DNA from: Roseiarcus sp963730555
Lineage (GTDB): Bacteria > Pseudomonadota > Alphaproteobacteria > Rhizobiales > Beijerinckiaceae
Assembly (NCBI GenBank): GCA_963730555.1
Contig: CAVSSS010000017.1
Coordinates: 62,001 to 126,000, forward strand
Length of the DNA stretch: 64,000 nucleotides
Direction of reading: 5' to 3'
Notes under the pieces: generated by a model
Told to the model about the DNA's origin: nothing
The model's database searches: none
What the model saw: only the letters and a program-made list of their open reading frames with translations
Shown: piece by piece, positions 48,173 through 58,600 of the stretch
Layout: each line of letters opens with the position of its first letter
Numbering within the stretch: the first letter of the stretch is position 1
Made by a program: the position numbers and the translations under genes

Positions 48173-50330
48173 TTGAAGAATAGGCGATCGACCAAAGGCG
48201 CAGTTACGGGCGCGGTGGGCGGACGGGGAATTTCGCGGTCGTTCTTCCGTAGCGCGCCGCTGCACGATACAAAGGGGAAAACATCGCGAAGTGGTGCGGT
48301 ACGGGTGTTGAGCTCGAAAAGCGCAAGCGCCGAAAACATCCTCATCGTCGAGAGACGGATCCTCGAGATGGTGGCCCGAGGGGATTTGCTCGCCGAAATC
48401 CTTGATAGCCTGTGCCAATTCGTGGAGGGGCAAGCCAGCGGCGTCCTCTCGTCCATCTCGCTGTTGGACGGCGACCGCCTGTGGCATGGCGCCGCGCCGA
48501 GCCTCCCAAAGACCTATACCGATGCTATCAACGGCATGGAGATTGGACCATCGGCCGGCTCCTGCGGGACAGCCGCTTACCGCGGCGAACCCGTCATTGT
48601 TGAGGACATCGCGAGCCACCCGTTGTGGTCGGCGTATTGCGACTTGGCCTTGTCCCATTCTCTGCGCGCCTGTTGGTCCACACCAGTCTCACCGCAAGGC
48701 AAAGTGCTCGCGACGTTCGCAATGTACTACCGCGAGCCGCGGCGACCGACCACGCGCGATCGAGAGATGATTGAACAGATCACGAATCTCGCGGGCGTGG
48801 CGATCCAACGCAAATTGGCCCAGGAGAAGCTACAACGAAGTGAGGCGTATCTGGCCGAAGCGCAGAAGCTGACTCACACGGGCAGTTGGGCTTGGGACGC
48901 CCGCAAGCAAAGGGTGCTTTACTGCTCCGACGAAATGTTCCGAATTTTCGGGTTGGATCCGCTCCAGACCTTGCCAACTCGGAAAAATTTTCGGCAGCGT
49001 ATCCACCCCGAGGATCGCGATTGGGTGGACAAAAGATTTGAGAGATCGCTGCGCGAAAAAGTGGATAGCTTCGACGAGTATAGGGTTCTTCTGCCTGACG
49101 GAACGGTCAAGCATATCAATTCCTCAGGCCATCCGGTTCTCGATGAAGACGGTGAACTCGTCGAGTTCATAGCGACTGCTGTCGATGTCACAGAGCGCAA
49201 AACGGTTGAGCTCGAGCGTCGACGCCTAGCGTCATTGGTGGAGCAAGCCGGCGACCTTATGGCGATTGCCGACCTCGGCGGAGGCACGCCGATCTACCTC
49301 AACAAGGCCGGGCTGAAAATGGTCGGGATTCGACAGCTGGGAGGAAGCGAGAGGTAGGCACGGAATTCACTACATGTTCCCCGAGGACCGGCAATTTGTG
49401 AATGAGGTCCTTTGGCCGACGGTGCTTGAGAAAGGTTCCTGGTCGGGAGAGATGCGTTTCCGCCACTTCAAGACTGGCGACCCGATCCCGATCCTCTATT
49501 CGTGCTTTCGCATCGACGATCCGGAGACCGGGCAGCCTGTGAATGTCGGTAACGTCTGTCGCGATATCACCGAGCGCAAGCGGGCTGAAGCTGAAGCACG
49601 CGAAAACGACCGGCGCTACCATGAGATGCAGATGGAGCTGGCGCATGCGAACCGCGTCGCGACCGTGGGACAGCTCACGGCCTCTATCGCCCATGAAGTC
49701 ATTCAGCCAATCGCCGCGACGGTCACCAATGCCGAGACTGCTTTGAGTTGGCTTCGTCTTGGATCATCGCATCTGGAAGAGGTGCAGCAAGCATTGACCA
49801 GCATCGTCGAGGATGGCATCCGCGCAGCCGATGTGGTTAAGGGGATCCGTGCGCTAATGAAGAAGGCGCCGCCCCGAAAGGATCGTTTGGAAGTCAATGG
49901 AGTGATCCTCGAAATCGTTGAGCTCGCGCGCGGCGAAGCGGTAAAGCATGGCGTTTCGATCCAAACGGAATTGGCGGACCCCTCACCTTTGGTTGAAGCG
50001 GACCGTGTCCAATTGCAACAAGTGCTGCTTAACCTGATCGTCAATGCCATCGAAGCAACAAGCGCCGACACCGAGGGGGCGAAAGAAGTGCTGATCAGCG
50101 CAGGAAAAGTCGAGCCCAGCGGCGCGTTGGTCGCGGTGCACGACACGGGTCCGGGGCTTGAGCCAATGATGCTCGAGCGGGTCTTCGAGTCCTTCTACAC
50201 GACGAAGCCGAGCGGTTTAGGGCTGGGCCTCTCAATCTGCCGTTCGATCATCGAGGCGCATGGCGGGCGCCTTTGGGCGAGCACGAACCAGCAGCGCGGC
50301 GCGACCCTTCAATTTACCCTTCCTTGCTAG
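48173..50330 (+). pseudogene. GAF-PAS-PAS sensor histidine kinase, one frameshift
   Basis: About 720 residues joined. A GAF domain (ILEMVARGDLLAEILDSLCQ to MIEQITNLAGVAIQRKLAQE) is followed by a PAS (THTGSWAWDARKQRVLYCSD), a second PAS (LVEQAGDLMAIADLGGGTPI, ending NVCRDITERKRAEAEA), and a kinase core. VGQLTASIAHEVIQPIAATV carries the phospho-His with Ile where Asn is usual; LLNLIVNAIEATSADTEGAK is the N-box and VHDTGPGLEP the G1 box. The start is unclear: GTG 48305 is nearer the GAF domain. The frame changes near 49350. The FixJ-type regulator at 53839 may be its partner, now separated by IS66. Confidence 0.78.
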
Positions 50331-50802
50331 GCAAACATTCCATCATGATCCGAAACGCTGGCCGACCATGTGGCGCCCGGCAGGATCGATGGTGTGACAA
50401 AGGCAGTCATCGGCTGAGGGTGCAATCCGCCTCCGCAATTCGTTCAGGCGATCGACTTCCTTCCGCGCCGGCCGGTTCCTGGACAGGGTCAAGATGATCA
50501 GTGAACGCGTCGCTCACGGCGTCGTTTCGCGATATGTCGGAGAACTCGTGCCGTCTAGGTGTTGGTGATGACCGGCCGTGTGTCCTCATTGTTCCGGTCT
50601 TCGAGCCATGACAGATTGCGTTCGATATCGCATCAGTGAAATTACCGTGAAGGTTCCGTTCCAGCCATCTAATGCGGAAGATGGAAACCCGCTCTCTGCC
50701 CGAGTTCGGCCTACTTGCTGATAGGCTCAAGCTGGCGCCGGCGAAGCGCCAAACGTCTTGAACCGGGAGATGCCAGTTTCACGTCAGAATAGGAGGAACT
50801 GT
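50331..50802. other. Intergenic region, nothing recognised
   Basis: About 470 bp after the histidine kinase. An antisense frame of 107 codons crosses it without family features. AGGAGG at 50791 precedes the small interrupted ORF. Confidence 0.35.
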
Positions 50803-50939
50803 TTGCACCGCTTTCCCAAGGCGCGTGCGTCACGATCGATGCTGTGCAACTCACACCGGAGCAGTCTTCAGTTCGTGCGTAAGCGTGATCTGATGGCCGC
50901 CTGTGAGCCCGCATTTGATTAGATTAGGTGTCCACCTGA

Positions 50940-51410
50940 ATGAGAGGTGGACACCAGATGGCGGCACGGGACGGGGCTGGGGAGGGGCGTCGAACGAGAA
51001 GCCTGGACGAGCGCAAGAGGATCGTCGAGGAGGCGCTTGCGCCTGGCATCTCTGTTGCGGCGGTCGCGCGTCGGCACGGTCTGAACGCCAATCTCATTTT
51101 CAAGTGGATACGGCGCTCGCGCGAGGGGTGGCGCGATCGGCGGCGCGAGCCTGCGAAGGAGAAGCCTGTCGTGGCCGCTCTACCGGAGAGGGGCGGATCG
51201 GCCTTTGTCCCGGTGAAGCTGCTTGAGTTGGACGCGGCCTCAGCGCCGCCGCCTTCCGATGTCGCAGCGAAGCCGGCTCGTCAGACGCGCCGAGCTGCGA
51301 GGCGCGGCGCGATGGAGATCAGCCTGCCGAACGGCGCCAAGGTGTCGCTCGACGCTGAGGTCGACGCCGAGGCGCTCCGTCGCGTTCTGTTGGCGCTGGG
51401 CGTCGCTTGA
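50940..51410 (+). CDS. tnpA: IS66 accessory protein TnpA
   Basis: 156 residues, intact. RTRSLDERKRIVEEALAPGI and SVAAVARRHGLNANLIFKWI form a helix-turn-helix DNA-binding start typical of IS66 OrfA, followed by a basic variable tail and MEISLPNGAKVSLDAEVDAE. It is required for transposition but its exact role is unclear. The stop overlaps tnpB as TGATG. Confidence 0.92.
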   Translation: MRGGHQMAARDGAGEGRRTRSLDERKRIVEEALAPGISVAAVARRHGLNANLIFKWIRRSREGWRDRRREPAKEKPVVAALPERGGSAFVPVKLLELDAASAPPPSDVAAKPARQTRRAARRGAMEISLPNGAKVSLDAEVDAEALRRVLLALGVA

Positions 51411-51763
51411 TGCTCCAGTTCGCGCCGGGCGTGAAGGTCTATCTGGCTTGCAAGCCCGTGGACATGCGGCGCGGCTTTGACGGGCTGGCCGCGGATGTCG
51501 CGCAGACGCTGCGCGCCGACCCATATTCGGGCGCGGCGTTCGTGTTTCGCAGCAAGCGTGGCGACTACGTGAAGATTTTGACCTGGGACGGCTCCGGCCT
51601 GTGTCTTTTCGCCAAGCGTCTGGAGAAAGGCCGGTTCTTTTGGCCGCCGATCGTTGAGGGCGCGCTGCACCTGACGTCGGCTCAACTGGCGCTGCTGATC
51701 GAAGGAATTGATTGGCGCAGAACCGTTGCGCCTGAAGCGCCGGAGCGCCCGGTTTTCCTGTAG
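51410..51763 (+). CDS. tnpB: IS66 accessory protein TnpB
   Basis: 117 residues, intact. KVYLACKPVDMRRGFDGLAA and DYVKILTWDGSGLCLFAKRL are the IS66 Orf2/TnpB signature. ATG 51410 overlaps the stop of tnpA. Like TnpA it is an element-specific partner of the transposase. Confidence 0.94.
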   Translation: MLQFAPGVKVYLACKPVDMRRGFDGLAADVAQTLRADPYSGAAFVFRSKRGDYVKILTWDGSGLCLFAKRLEKGRFFWPPIVEGALHLTSAQLALLIEGIDWRRTVAPEAPERPVFL

Positions 51764-51814
51764 ATTTTGCGCTTTCTCGAATGCGCCGGCGCACATATTG
51801 TGATAGCCGTAAGC

Positions 51815-53389
51815 ATGTCGCGCTTCGCCGCTGATTTGCCTGAAGATCCCGCCGAACTGCGGCGGTTTGCGGCGGCGTTGGCGGCGGAAGTTCACTCCAA
51901 AACATTGCTGATCGAGAAGCTGCGAATGCAGCTGTCGATCTTGCGGCGCGCGCGTTTCGGGCGGTCGTCGGAAAAGCTCGACCGCGAGATCGAGCAACTG
52001 GAGTTGCTGCTGGGCGACATCGAGGAGAGCGACGCCGAGCGGCAGGCGCGAACCGAGGCTTCCGACGGCGAAGCTTCTTCCGCGCTGCCGTCGAAGAAGC
52101 CGTCCGTCCGCACGCCTCTGCCCGATCATCTGCCGCTCGAGACGGTCATGCACGAAGCGCCCTGCGTCTGCCCGACCTGCGGCGCAACGAAGTTCGGCCG
52201 GATCGGCGCCGATGAGCGCATGGTCCTGGAATATGTGCCCTCGCACTTCAAGCGCGTGCTGTATGTGCGCCCGAAGATGAGCTGCCGCGCCTGCGAGACG
52301 GTCGTGCAGGCGCCCATGCCGACGCTGCCGATCGAGAAGGGACGCCCTGGGCCGGCGCTGCTCGCCCACGTCCTCGTCTCCAAATATTGCGATCATCTCC
52401 CGCTGCATCGCCAGGCAGACATTTACGGGCGCAGCGGGGTGGAGATCGACCGCTCCGTCATGGCGGGCTGGGTCGGTCATATGGCGGCGCTCCTGGAGCC
52501 CCTGGCTGAGCGGATCGCGCGTCATGTGCGCGCCGGTGCCGCGCTCCATGCCGACGATACGCCGGTTCCGGTGCTCGATCCCGGCCGTGGCCGAACGAAA
52601 ACCGGCCGACTATGGACAGCGGTGAGAGACGAAAGCCCCTATGGATCGACGGCGCCGCCGGCGGCCTTCTACCTCTACTCGCCCGATCGCAGGGCCGAGC
52701 GCGCCCACGCCTTGCTCAAGGGCTGTCGCGGCCATCTCCATGCCGATGCCTACGCAGGCTTCGCCGGGCTTTATGAAGCCGATCCCCTAACGGGCGCGCA
52801 CGCCCCGCTGACGGAGGTCGCCTGTTGGGCGCATGCGCGGCGCAAGATCTACGACATCCATGTCGAAACGAAATCGCCCGCGGCGGCGCATGCGCTCGAA
52901 ATGATCGCGCGGCTGTTTGCGATCGAAGCCGACATCAAGGGCAGACCGCCGGCCGAGCGCCTCGCCGCGCGTCGCGCAAAGGCGACGCCGATCCTCTCCG
53001 AGTTGCGCGCCTTCCTCGACGCGACGATGGAAAAGATCAGCGGCAAGAGCAGTCTCGCCAGCGCCTTCCGCTACGCAGCATCGCGCTGGACCGCGCTGAC
53101 GCGCTACGTCGGTGATGGGCGCCTCGAAATGTCCAACAACGCTGCCGAGCGCGCAATGAGGCCTCTGGCCCTCGGAAGAAAAAACTATCTGTTCGCCGGC
53201 TCGGATGAAGGCGGCCGCCGCGCCGCTATCATATACACGCTCATCGAGACCGCTCGCCTGAACGACGTCGACCCCGAGGCTTGGCTTGGCGACGTCATCA
53301 GCCGCATAGCCGATCACCCCAACACAAAGATCGACGAACTGCTCCCATGGAAATGGAGCGGAGCCGCTTCGCAGGCTATCGCCGCATAG
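51815..53389 (+). CDS. tnpC: IS66 transposase TnpC
   Basis: 524 residues from ATG 51815, intact. An N-terminal coiled region (KLRMQLSILRRARFGRSSEK) and a zinc-finger-like CVCPTCGATKFG with KMSCRACETVVQ are followed by the catalytic core: HADDTPVPVLDPGRGRTKTG (first Asp), HLHADAYAGFAGLYEADPL (second Asp) and LEMSNNAAERAMRPLALGRK (Glu). These match the DDE triad of IS66. Its end lies just inside the right inverted repeat. Confidence 0.95.
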   Translation: MSRFAADLPEDPAELRRFAAALAAEVHSKTLLIEKLRMQLSILRRARFGRSSEKLDREIEQLELLLGDIEESDAERQARTEASDGEASSALPSKKPSVRTPLPDHLPLETVMHEAPCVCPTCGATKFGRIGADERMVLEYVPSHFKRVLYVRPKMSCRACETVVQAPMPTLPIEKGRPGPALLAHVLVSKYCDHLPLHRQADIYGRSGVEIDRSVMAGWVGHMAALLEPLAERIARHVRAGAALHADDTPVPVLDPGRGRTKTGRLWTAVRDESPYGSTAPPAAFYLYSPDRRAERAHALLKGCRGHLHADAYAGFAGLYEADPLTGAHAPLTEVACWAHARRKIYDIHVETKSPAAAHALEMIARLFAIEADIKGRPPAERLAARRAKATPILSELRAFLDATMEKISGKSSLASAFRYAASRWTALTRYVGDGRLEMSNNAAERAMRPLALGRKNYLFAGSDEGGRRAAIIYTLIETARLNDVDPEAWLGDVISRIADHPNTKIDELLPWKWSGAASQAIAA

Positions 53390-53550
53390 TGGCCCGCGGC
53401 CGTCACATCACGCTTACGTTCGTGCGCGCGTTCTGGATGGCAATTCTCCCGGCGACCCCCGAGCTACCGCCCGGCGAAAAAGCGTTCCTGGCGAAGGATT
53501 CAAACGGCGTTCCCGTCCTCGGCCTTTTTGACGATGGCGACCAGGTCTGA

Positions 53551-53838
53551 GCCGTCTTCCACGCGACCGACTGGATTGAGCGTATCGTCGATCAGGTCGG
53601 CCGCGGTGAAACCGGAAAGCCTGGACAGGCGATGTGATTCCGCGCGTGCGCAAGAAGCAATACCTTCGTTTCGCATAAGCGAGAGTCGGACGAGAATTGC
53701 CGAGAAATATGATCGAAATTCCGGTTTGCTGCCGGAGGGGGCCTTCGCCGACGCGTTTGCGCTGCAACAGTCCCCTTCACGGGAACCAACTGCCGCAATT
53801 CCAGTTCTTGGATCCGGACGCTAGATCGAGCTCACGGC
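53551..53838. other. Intergenic region, nothing recognised
   Basis: About 290 bp between the interrupted small ORF and the response regulator. Both strands are partly open but show no family features. Confidence 0.35.
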
Positions 53839-54306
53839 TCACATGTCCTCTTCGCGGCGATGTTCCTGGAGGGCGGCGCCAAGGCAATTGATCAAAGTCG
53901 GTCCGGCGAAGGGCTTGGACAGGAAGCAAATTACCCCCGCCTGCAGGGCTCGGGCACGGGTAGTCTCGTCAGGAAAGGCCGTAATGATTATGAACGGCGC
54001 GCCATAACCCTGTGCCCGCATCATCGTCAGGAGCTCCAATCCGCTCATGCCCGGCATCTGCAGATCCGCGATCACGCACGACGTGTCGCTCAAACGGCCC
54101 GACTGTAAGAAGTGCTCGGCAGACGAGTATGCCTCGACCGTGTACCCATGCGATCTAAGAAACTTGCTGGTCGCCGCACGAACGGACGCATCATCGTCGA
54201 TGACGGAAATAAATGAAACCGTTGACAAGACCGATCTTTCTGACGCGGGAGTCGGCGCCAGTCCGCCATAACCCGCTCCGTCGAAAAATGTGCTGCGAAT
54301 CAACAT
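53839..54306 (-). CDS. Single-domain FixJ-type response regulator
   Basis: 155 residues, a receiver with no output domain. FISVIDDDASVRAATSKFL has the acidic pocket, DTSCVIADLQMPGMSGLELL the phospho-acceptor Asp, IIITAFPDETTRARALQAGV the Thr, and CFLSKPFAGPTLI the Lys. Homologues begin MSTVxFISVIDDD, so TTG 54228 may be the real start; the ATG at 54306 adds 26 residues. It could signal by protein contact or phosphotransfer. The kinase at 48173 is the nearest possible partner. Confidence 0.8.
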   Translation of the reverse strand: MLIRSTFFDGAGYGGLAPTPASERSVLSTVSFISVIDDDASVRAATSKFLRSHGYTVEAYSSAEHFLQSGRLSDTSCVIADLQMPGMSGLELLTMMRAQGYGAPFIIITAFPDETTRARALQAGVICFLSKPFAGPTLINCLGAALQEHRREEDM

Positions 54307-54534
54307 TTTAAAATCATACTTAGGTTTGCACGACCACTAAAATCGGCTCCGCTAGATCATCTGGCCGGTCTTAGAAACCGCTGCGGCGATCGGAAACCCA
54401 GGGCCGCAATCGAGCGGATCATCGCCCGAACGAGCCCGGGCGCCGAATGGATCGCAACGACATCCGGGCGAGGATAACGATCGTGCAACGGGCCGTCCTG
54501 CGGTGGTCAGTTGCGCAGGGCGGACCGGGCCGCC
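54307..54534. other. Intergenic region, nothing recognised
   Basis: About 230 bp between the regulator start and the binding-protein stop. No gene, repeat or terminator is evident. Confidence 0.35.
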
Positions 54535-55497
54535 CTATTTCACTTCGCCAATGCGCTCAGCCTCCCCGATATTGTCCCTGGTGATAGCGATTGGCGCCAA
54601 CTGCGTAACTTGTTCCGTTGGCTTCTCGCCGTCGCGGAGGAACGCGACAAGTATGTCGACCGCACGGCGGCTCTGGCCGCCCGGCTTCTGCTCGATGGTT
54701 CCGGTCAGGTTGCCGGCCTTTACCTCCTCGAGCGCCTCAGGAAGCGCGTCGAAGCCGATGAGCGCAACTTTGCCGACGAGGTTCCGGCTCTTGAGAGCCA
54801 CCAGCGCGCCCAACGCCATATCGTCATTGGCGCAGACGATCACGTCCGGGGGCGACTTCATCCGCGCCAGCGCCAATTCCGTCATCGACAAGCCTTGGGC
54901 GCGATCGAAGTGGGCCGTGTCTTCGAAGACGAACTTGTATTTGTCGCGCGCCTTATCCAGCACATTGTGGAGGCCCCTGCTGCGATCGATAGCTGGACTG
55001 GCGCCGGATTGGCCCTGCAGATACATAATTCTTGCGCCGTTCGGGAACAGTTTCATTACGAGTTCGCCTTGCGCCTCTCCGCCTTTGACATTGTCGGCGC
55101 TGACGTGAGCGAGAATTCCACGCACGTTGGCGCGCCGGTCGATCGTGACCACGGGGATCTTGGCGTCTATCGCCTCCTGCAAGGCGGGCGCCAGCGCATC
55201 GAAGTCGTTCGGATTGATGACGATGCCGTCAACGCCCTTGGTGATCGCAGCTTCCAGGTCGGCGCTCTGTTTCGGCGAAGAGCGCTCTCCGTCGCTTTCC
55301 ACGACTGTGATATCGCCGAGCCAATTCGCTTCTTCCTTAATCTGGCCCATCATGTATACGAAGAAGGGAAACGCCAGATCTGGAACCGACGCCAGGATCG
55401 TCAAGTGTTTGCTCGTGGCTTCGGCAGAGGTTCCGGGTATGAGCGCCAAGCTTGTCGCGCCTGCCAGCAGCGCCGTTCTGACAAGTTTTCTCAGCAT
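54535..55497 (-). CDS. Sugar ABC transporter substrate-binding protein (ribose-type)
   Basis: 320 residues, intact. Signal peptide MLRKLVRTALLAGATSLALI, mature near EATSKHLTIL. Periplasmic binding fold cluster B: DLEAAITKGVDGIVINPNDF, IDAKIPVVTIDRRANVRGIL, QGLSMTELALARMKSPPDVI and VCANDDMALGALVALKSRNL, all features of RbsB-like proteins. It delivers a sugar to an ABC permease. No permease or ATPase is adjacent; a truncated ATPase of the same transporter class lies at 22878. It lies 141 bp downstream of the giant kinase gene on the same strand. Confidence 0.88.
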   Translation of the reverse strand: MLRKLVRTALLAGATSLALIPGTSAEATSKHLTILASVPDLAFPFFVYMMGQIKEEANWLGDITVVESDGERSSPKQSADLEAAITKGVDGIVINPNDFDALAPALQEAIDAKIPVVTIDRRANVRGILAHVSADNVKGGEAQGELVMKLFPNGARIMYLQGQSGASPAIDRSRGLHNVLDKARDKYKFVFEDTAHFDRAQGLSMTELALARMKSPPDVIVCANDDMALGALVALKSRNLVGKVALIGFDALPEALEEVKAGNLTGTIEQKPGGQSRRAVDILVAFLRDGEKPTEQVTQLAPIAITRDNIGEAERIGEVK

Positions 55498-55638
55498 CTT
55501 GATTCCCTCCCTTCAGCGCGCGCCTCGTGCCGGTCCTGAGGCGATCGGCGCGACACTATATCAGGATCAGGCTCAGTATGTTTGTGAAACCGCTCGATGG
55601 TCGCCCATGGCCAATCGCCTCAGTCTATTGCGACGGCC

Positions 55639-58600
55639 CTATTGCTCCGCCCATTGCGGAACGGTGAAGTGGACATCGGCGCCATGGGGAGCGCGTGGCG
55701 ACACCCAGAGGCGTCCGCCGTGGGCTTCGACGATTGACCGGCAGATGGTGAGACCCATGCCGGTGCCGTCAGGTTTCGTCGTGAAGAAGGGCTGGAACAT
55801 GCGTTCCGCGACTGCCGGATCGAACCCCGTTCCGGTGTCCCTTACAACGACGAGCACGCTGCTGCCGGGCTCAGCGAGCATCGAGGAAACCGACAGCTCC
55901 CTCGTCCGTTCCGTCTCTCTCATGGCTTCGACGCCATTCATAATTAGGTTCAGAAGCACTTGCTGCAATTGCACGCGATCGCCCAGGACCGGCCGCTCGT
56001 CGGAGCTCAGTTCGGTGCGTAATACGACGTCGTGCCGCACCAGTTCGCCGCGGGCGAGCGCCAGCACCTCCCTGATGACGTCGTCGATGTCGAGCCTGGT
56101 CAGTTGTGGCGCGGATTTCCTGGCGAGCGCGCGCAGGCCACGGATCACGTCGCCAGCGCGCATGCCGTCTCGCGCGATGCAGGCAAGTGCATCCTGCACT
56201 TCGTCGAGATCAGGTTCATCGCGTTTCAGGAACCGCTGCGCGGCCTCGCTCTGGGTCACGATGGCGGCGAGCGGCTGATTGATTTCGTGGGCGATCGACG
56301 CGGTGAGTTCGCCCATCGTCGTCAGCCGGGCCATGCGCTCAAGGTCGGCCCTTGCGTCCCTCAACGCTTCCTCCGCGAGTTTGCGCTCGGTGATATCAAC
56401 CGAGACCCCGGCAAGAAAGCGAGCGCCTCTCTGCGCCGGCGCCAGAAAGCCGTCGATCTCAGCCCAGGTTACGCCGCCATCCTTGCGCCTGTAGCGCTTA
56501 ACGATATGCTCTCTGTAGTACGGCAGACCGGCGGCGTAGGCAGCGACGATTGCTTCGGTCTCGGCGCGATCGTCCTCGTGGGTGATGTCGGTTGGCGAGA
56601 GCCGAAGGAGTTCTGCCTCGGAGTAGCCGGTCATTTTCTGAAAGGCCGGGTTTGCGGCGACGTAGCGTCGGTCCGAACCGACCAAGACGACGCCAACAGG
56701 TACGCTTTCGAACAGTTTGCGCCAGCGCTCCTCGCTCATCGTCAGTTCGCCATAGAGCCGGGCGTTTTCCAATGAGATCGCGGCCTGCGACGCCAGCAAC
56801 TCCAGGAGCGAGATTCGCGCCGGCGTGAAAACGTGCGACGCTAAGTTGTTCTCGAGATAGAGCACGCCGATCAGCTTGGCCTGCTTCAGCAAAGGCAAGC
56901 AGAGGACTGAACGGGCGCGCTTCTCACGGGTGTAGTCATCGGTCGAGAAAGGGTCTTGGGCCAAAGCGTTGTCGAGGATCACGCTCTGGCGGGTCCGTAC
57001 CACATAATGGAGCAAGGATTCGGGTATGTCGGCCTGCGTCACGGCCTCGCGCCGTACCGTGACCTTGACCGTCTTTTGATCGACTTTGGCCTCGGCCTCG
57101 ATCCGTGGCCTATCGCCCTCGAGGAGAATGAGCAGGCCCCGCTGCGCCCCGGCGTTTTTGACCGCGATCGTCAGCAAGATTTCGATGAGTCGGTCGAGAA
57201 CGATCTCGCCGGATACCGCTTGCGCGGCAGCGATCATAGTCCCAACATCTACCTGCTCAACCGCCGTGCCGATCGTGGCGGCAGGTTGCGATGGCGCCAA
57301 CTGCTGCAGCAGATGAGGGTTCGCTTCATCCATTTGACGGACTTTTCCGTCTGCCCCCCACCGGATATAGCAGGATCGCGCGTTCCGCAGATAAGCGTGC
57401 GAGATCGTCTCGAAGCCGAGCGCTGCATAGAAATTAGCCGCGAGCTCATTGGCGAGAGCCTCGTTCTGCACGAAGCCGTTGTCGCGAGCCGATCGAATGG
57501 CCTGCTCGTACAGACGCATGGCGTCCGCGTCATGGCCTTCGAGGCGCGCAATCTCGGCACGCACGAGCGCCGCCCTGTTTGCGAAGTTTTCGGGGCAGTG
57601 CTGCGCACATGTCTCAAGTTGCAGGCGGTGGGCGGAAAGCGCATCCCGGGTCCGACGTTGCACGTGGCCCGGGGAAGAGTCAGAGGCCGCGGCTCGCGCG
57701 AGGGCGGCATAGAAATGGTACTCCGCCGCCTCAAAGAACGGCGATGATTTCCACATCAGGGTTTGCGCCCGATCGGCAGCCGCGACGGCGCCCGCATAGT
57801 CGTTCGCATGAAACCGCGCCTGGAGCTTGCGGATCCAGTACCAACATGCGGCGAACGCCAAACGCGGGTCTGTTTCAAGATGCTGTTGAAATCGGCGCTC
57901 ATCGAACGTTTCATCTCCGAAACTTGAGAGATCGGAGGTTAGGCCGCGGAGCGCCCGAATGAGTTCGAGCTGTCCAGTCATGATGTCGGCGAACAGGCCA
58001 AAGCGCACCTTTCGTGCAAATTCGAGCCCGTTCTCGACCTCCCGTTGCACATCGCCGAGCGGTTCTCCGCTCGCCAGAAGCAGCATAGTAAGAGAGTTGC
58101 CGGCGAAGGACGCAAAGGTGAGGTCGCCATTCGTCTGGGCAGTGAGCAGCGCGCGTCGCACCCAATCGACTCCGTCCCGCAAGTGCCTCGTCCACGGATT
58201 AATGAGGTGGCCAAAGTCCGAGTAAACGCGCGCCTTGAAACGGTCCAGGCCCTGCCGCTCCACCAGGTCGATGCCGAGGCGGCCGAAGCGAAAGCCGGCC
58301 TCGAAATTACCAAAGCGCGACCGCAGTATCATGCCAAGCCAAACATAGGCGTGGCACGACGCGTCGTCATTGCCGTGTTCCACCGACAGGCTGGCCATTC
58401 GCGCCACGGCGACGCAGAAAAGATTCTCGTCGGTGAAATTGGCCGCAGGAACGGTCAGCGCGAGCACCTCAAGCGTCGCGATGCAATCGGGGTCGCGTGT
58501 CACAGGCAGATCGACGAGCGCTCCGATGGCACGGTCGCCAAGGTGTCGCCAGAACCGGTCGTACTCTTGCTGGACGTCTTCGTCGGTCGGGTGAGGCGGA

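Larger units (their letters stand above)
50879..53417 (+). mobile_element. IS66-family insertion sequence, complete
   Basis: Terminal inverted repeats GTAAGCGTGATCTGATGGCC (from 50879) and GTAAGCGTGATGTGACGGCC (ending 53417) flank three intact genes. The 8 bases GTTCGTGC occur immediately on both sides (50871-50878 and 53418-53425), an exact target duplication of the length made by IS66. The element, 2539 bp, is probably recent and active. Confidence 0.95.
50803..53550 (+). pseudogene. Small ORF interrupted by IS66
   Basis: If the IS66 element and one copy of its 8-bp target duplication are removed, a frame opens from TTG 50803 (AGGAGG six bases before) to TGA 53550. It would encode 66 residues ending LPPGEKAFLAKDSNGVPVLG and LFDDGDQV. 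No family is recognised. The frame being open across the repaired junction could be chance. Confidence 0.3.
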
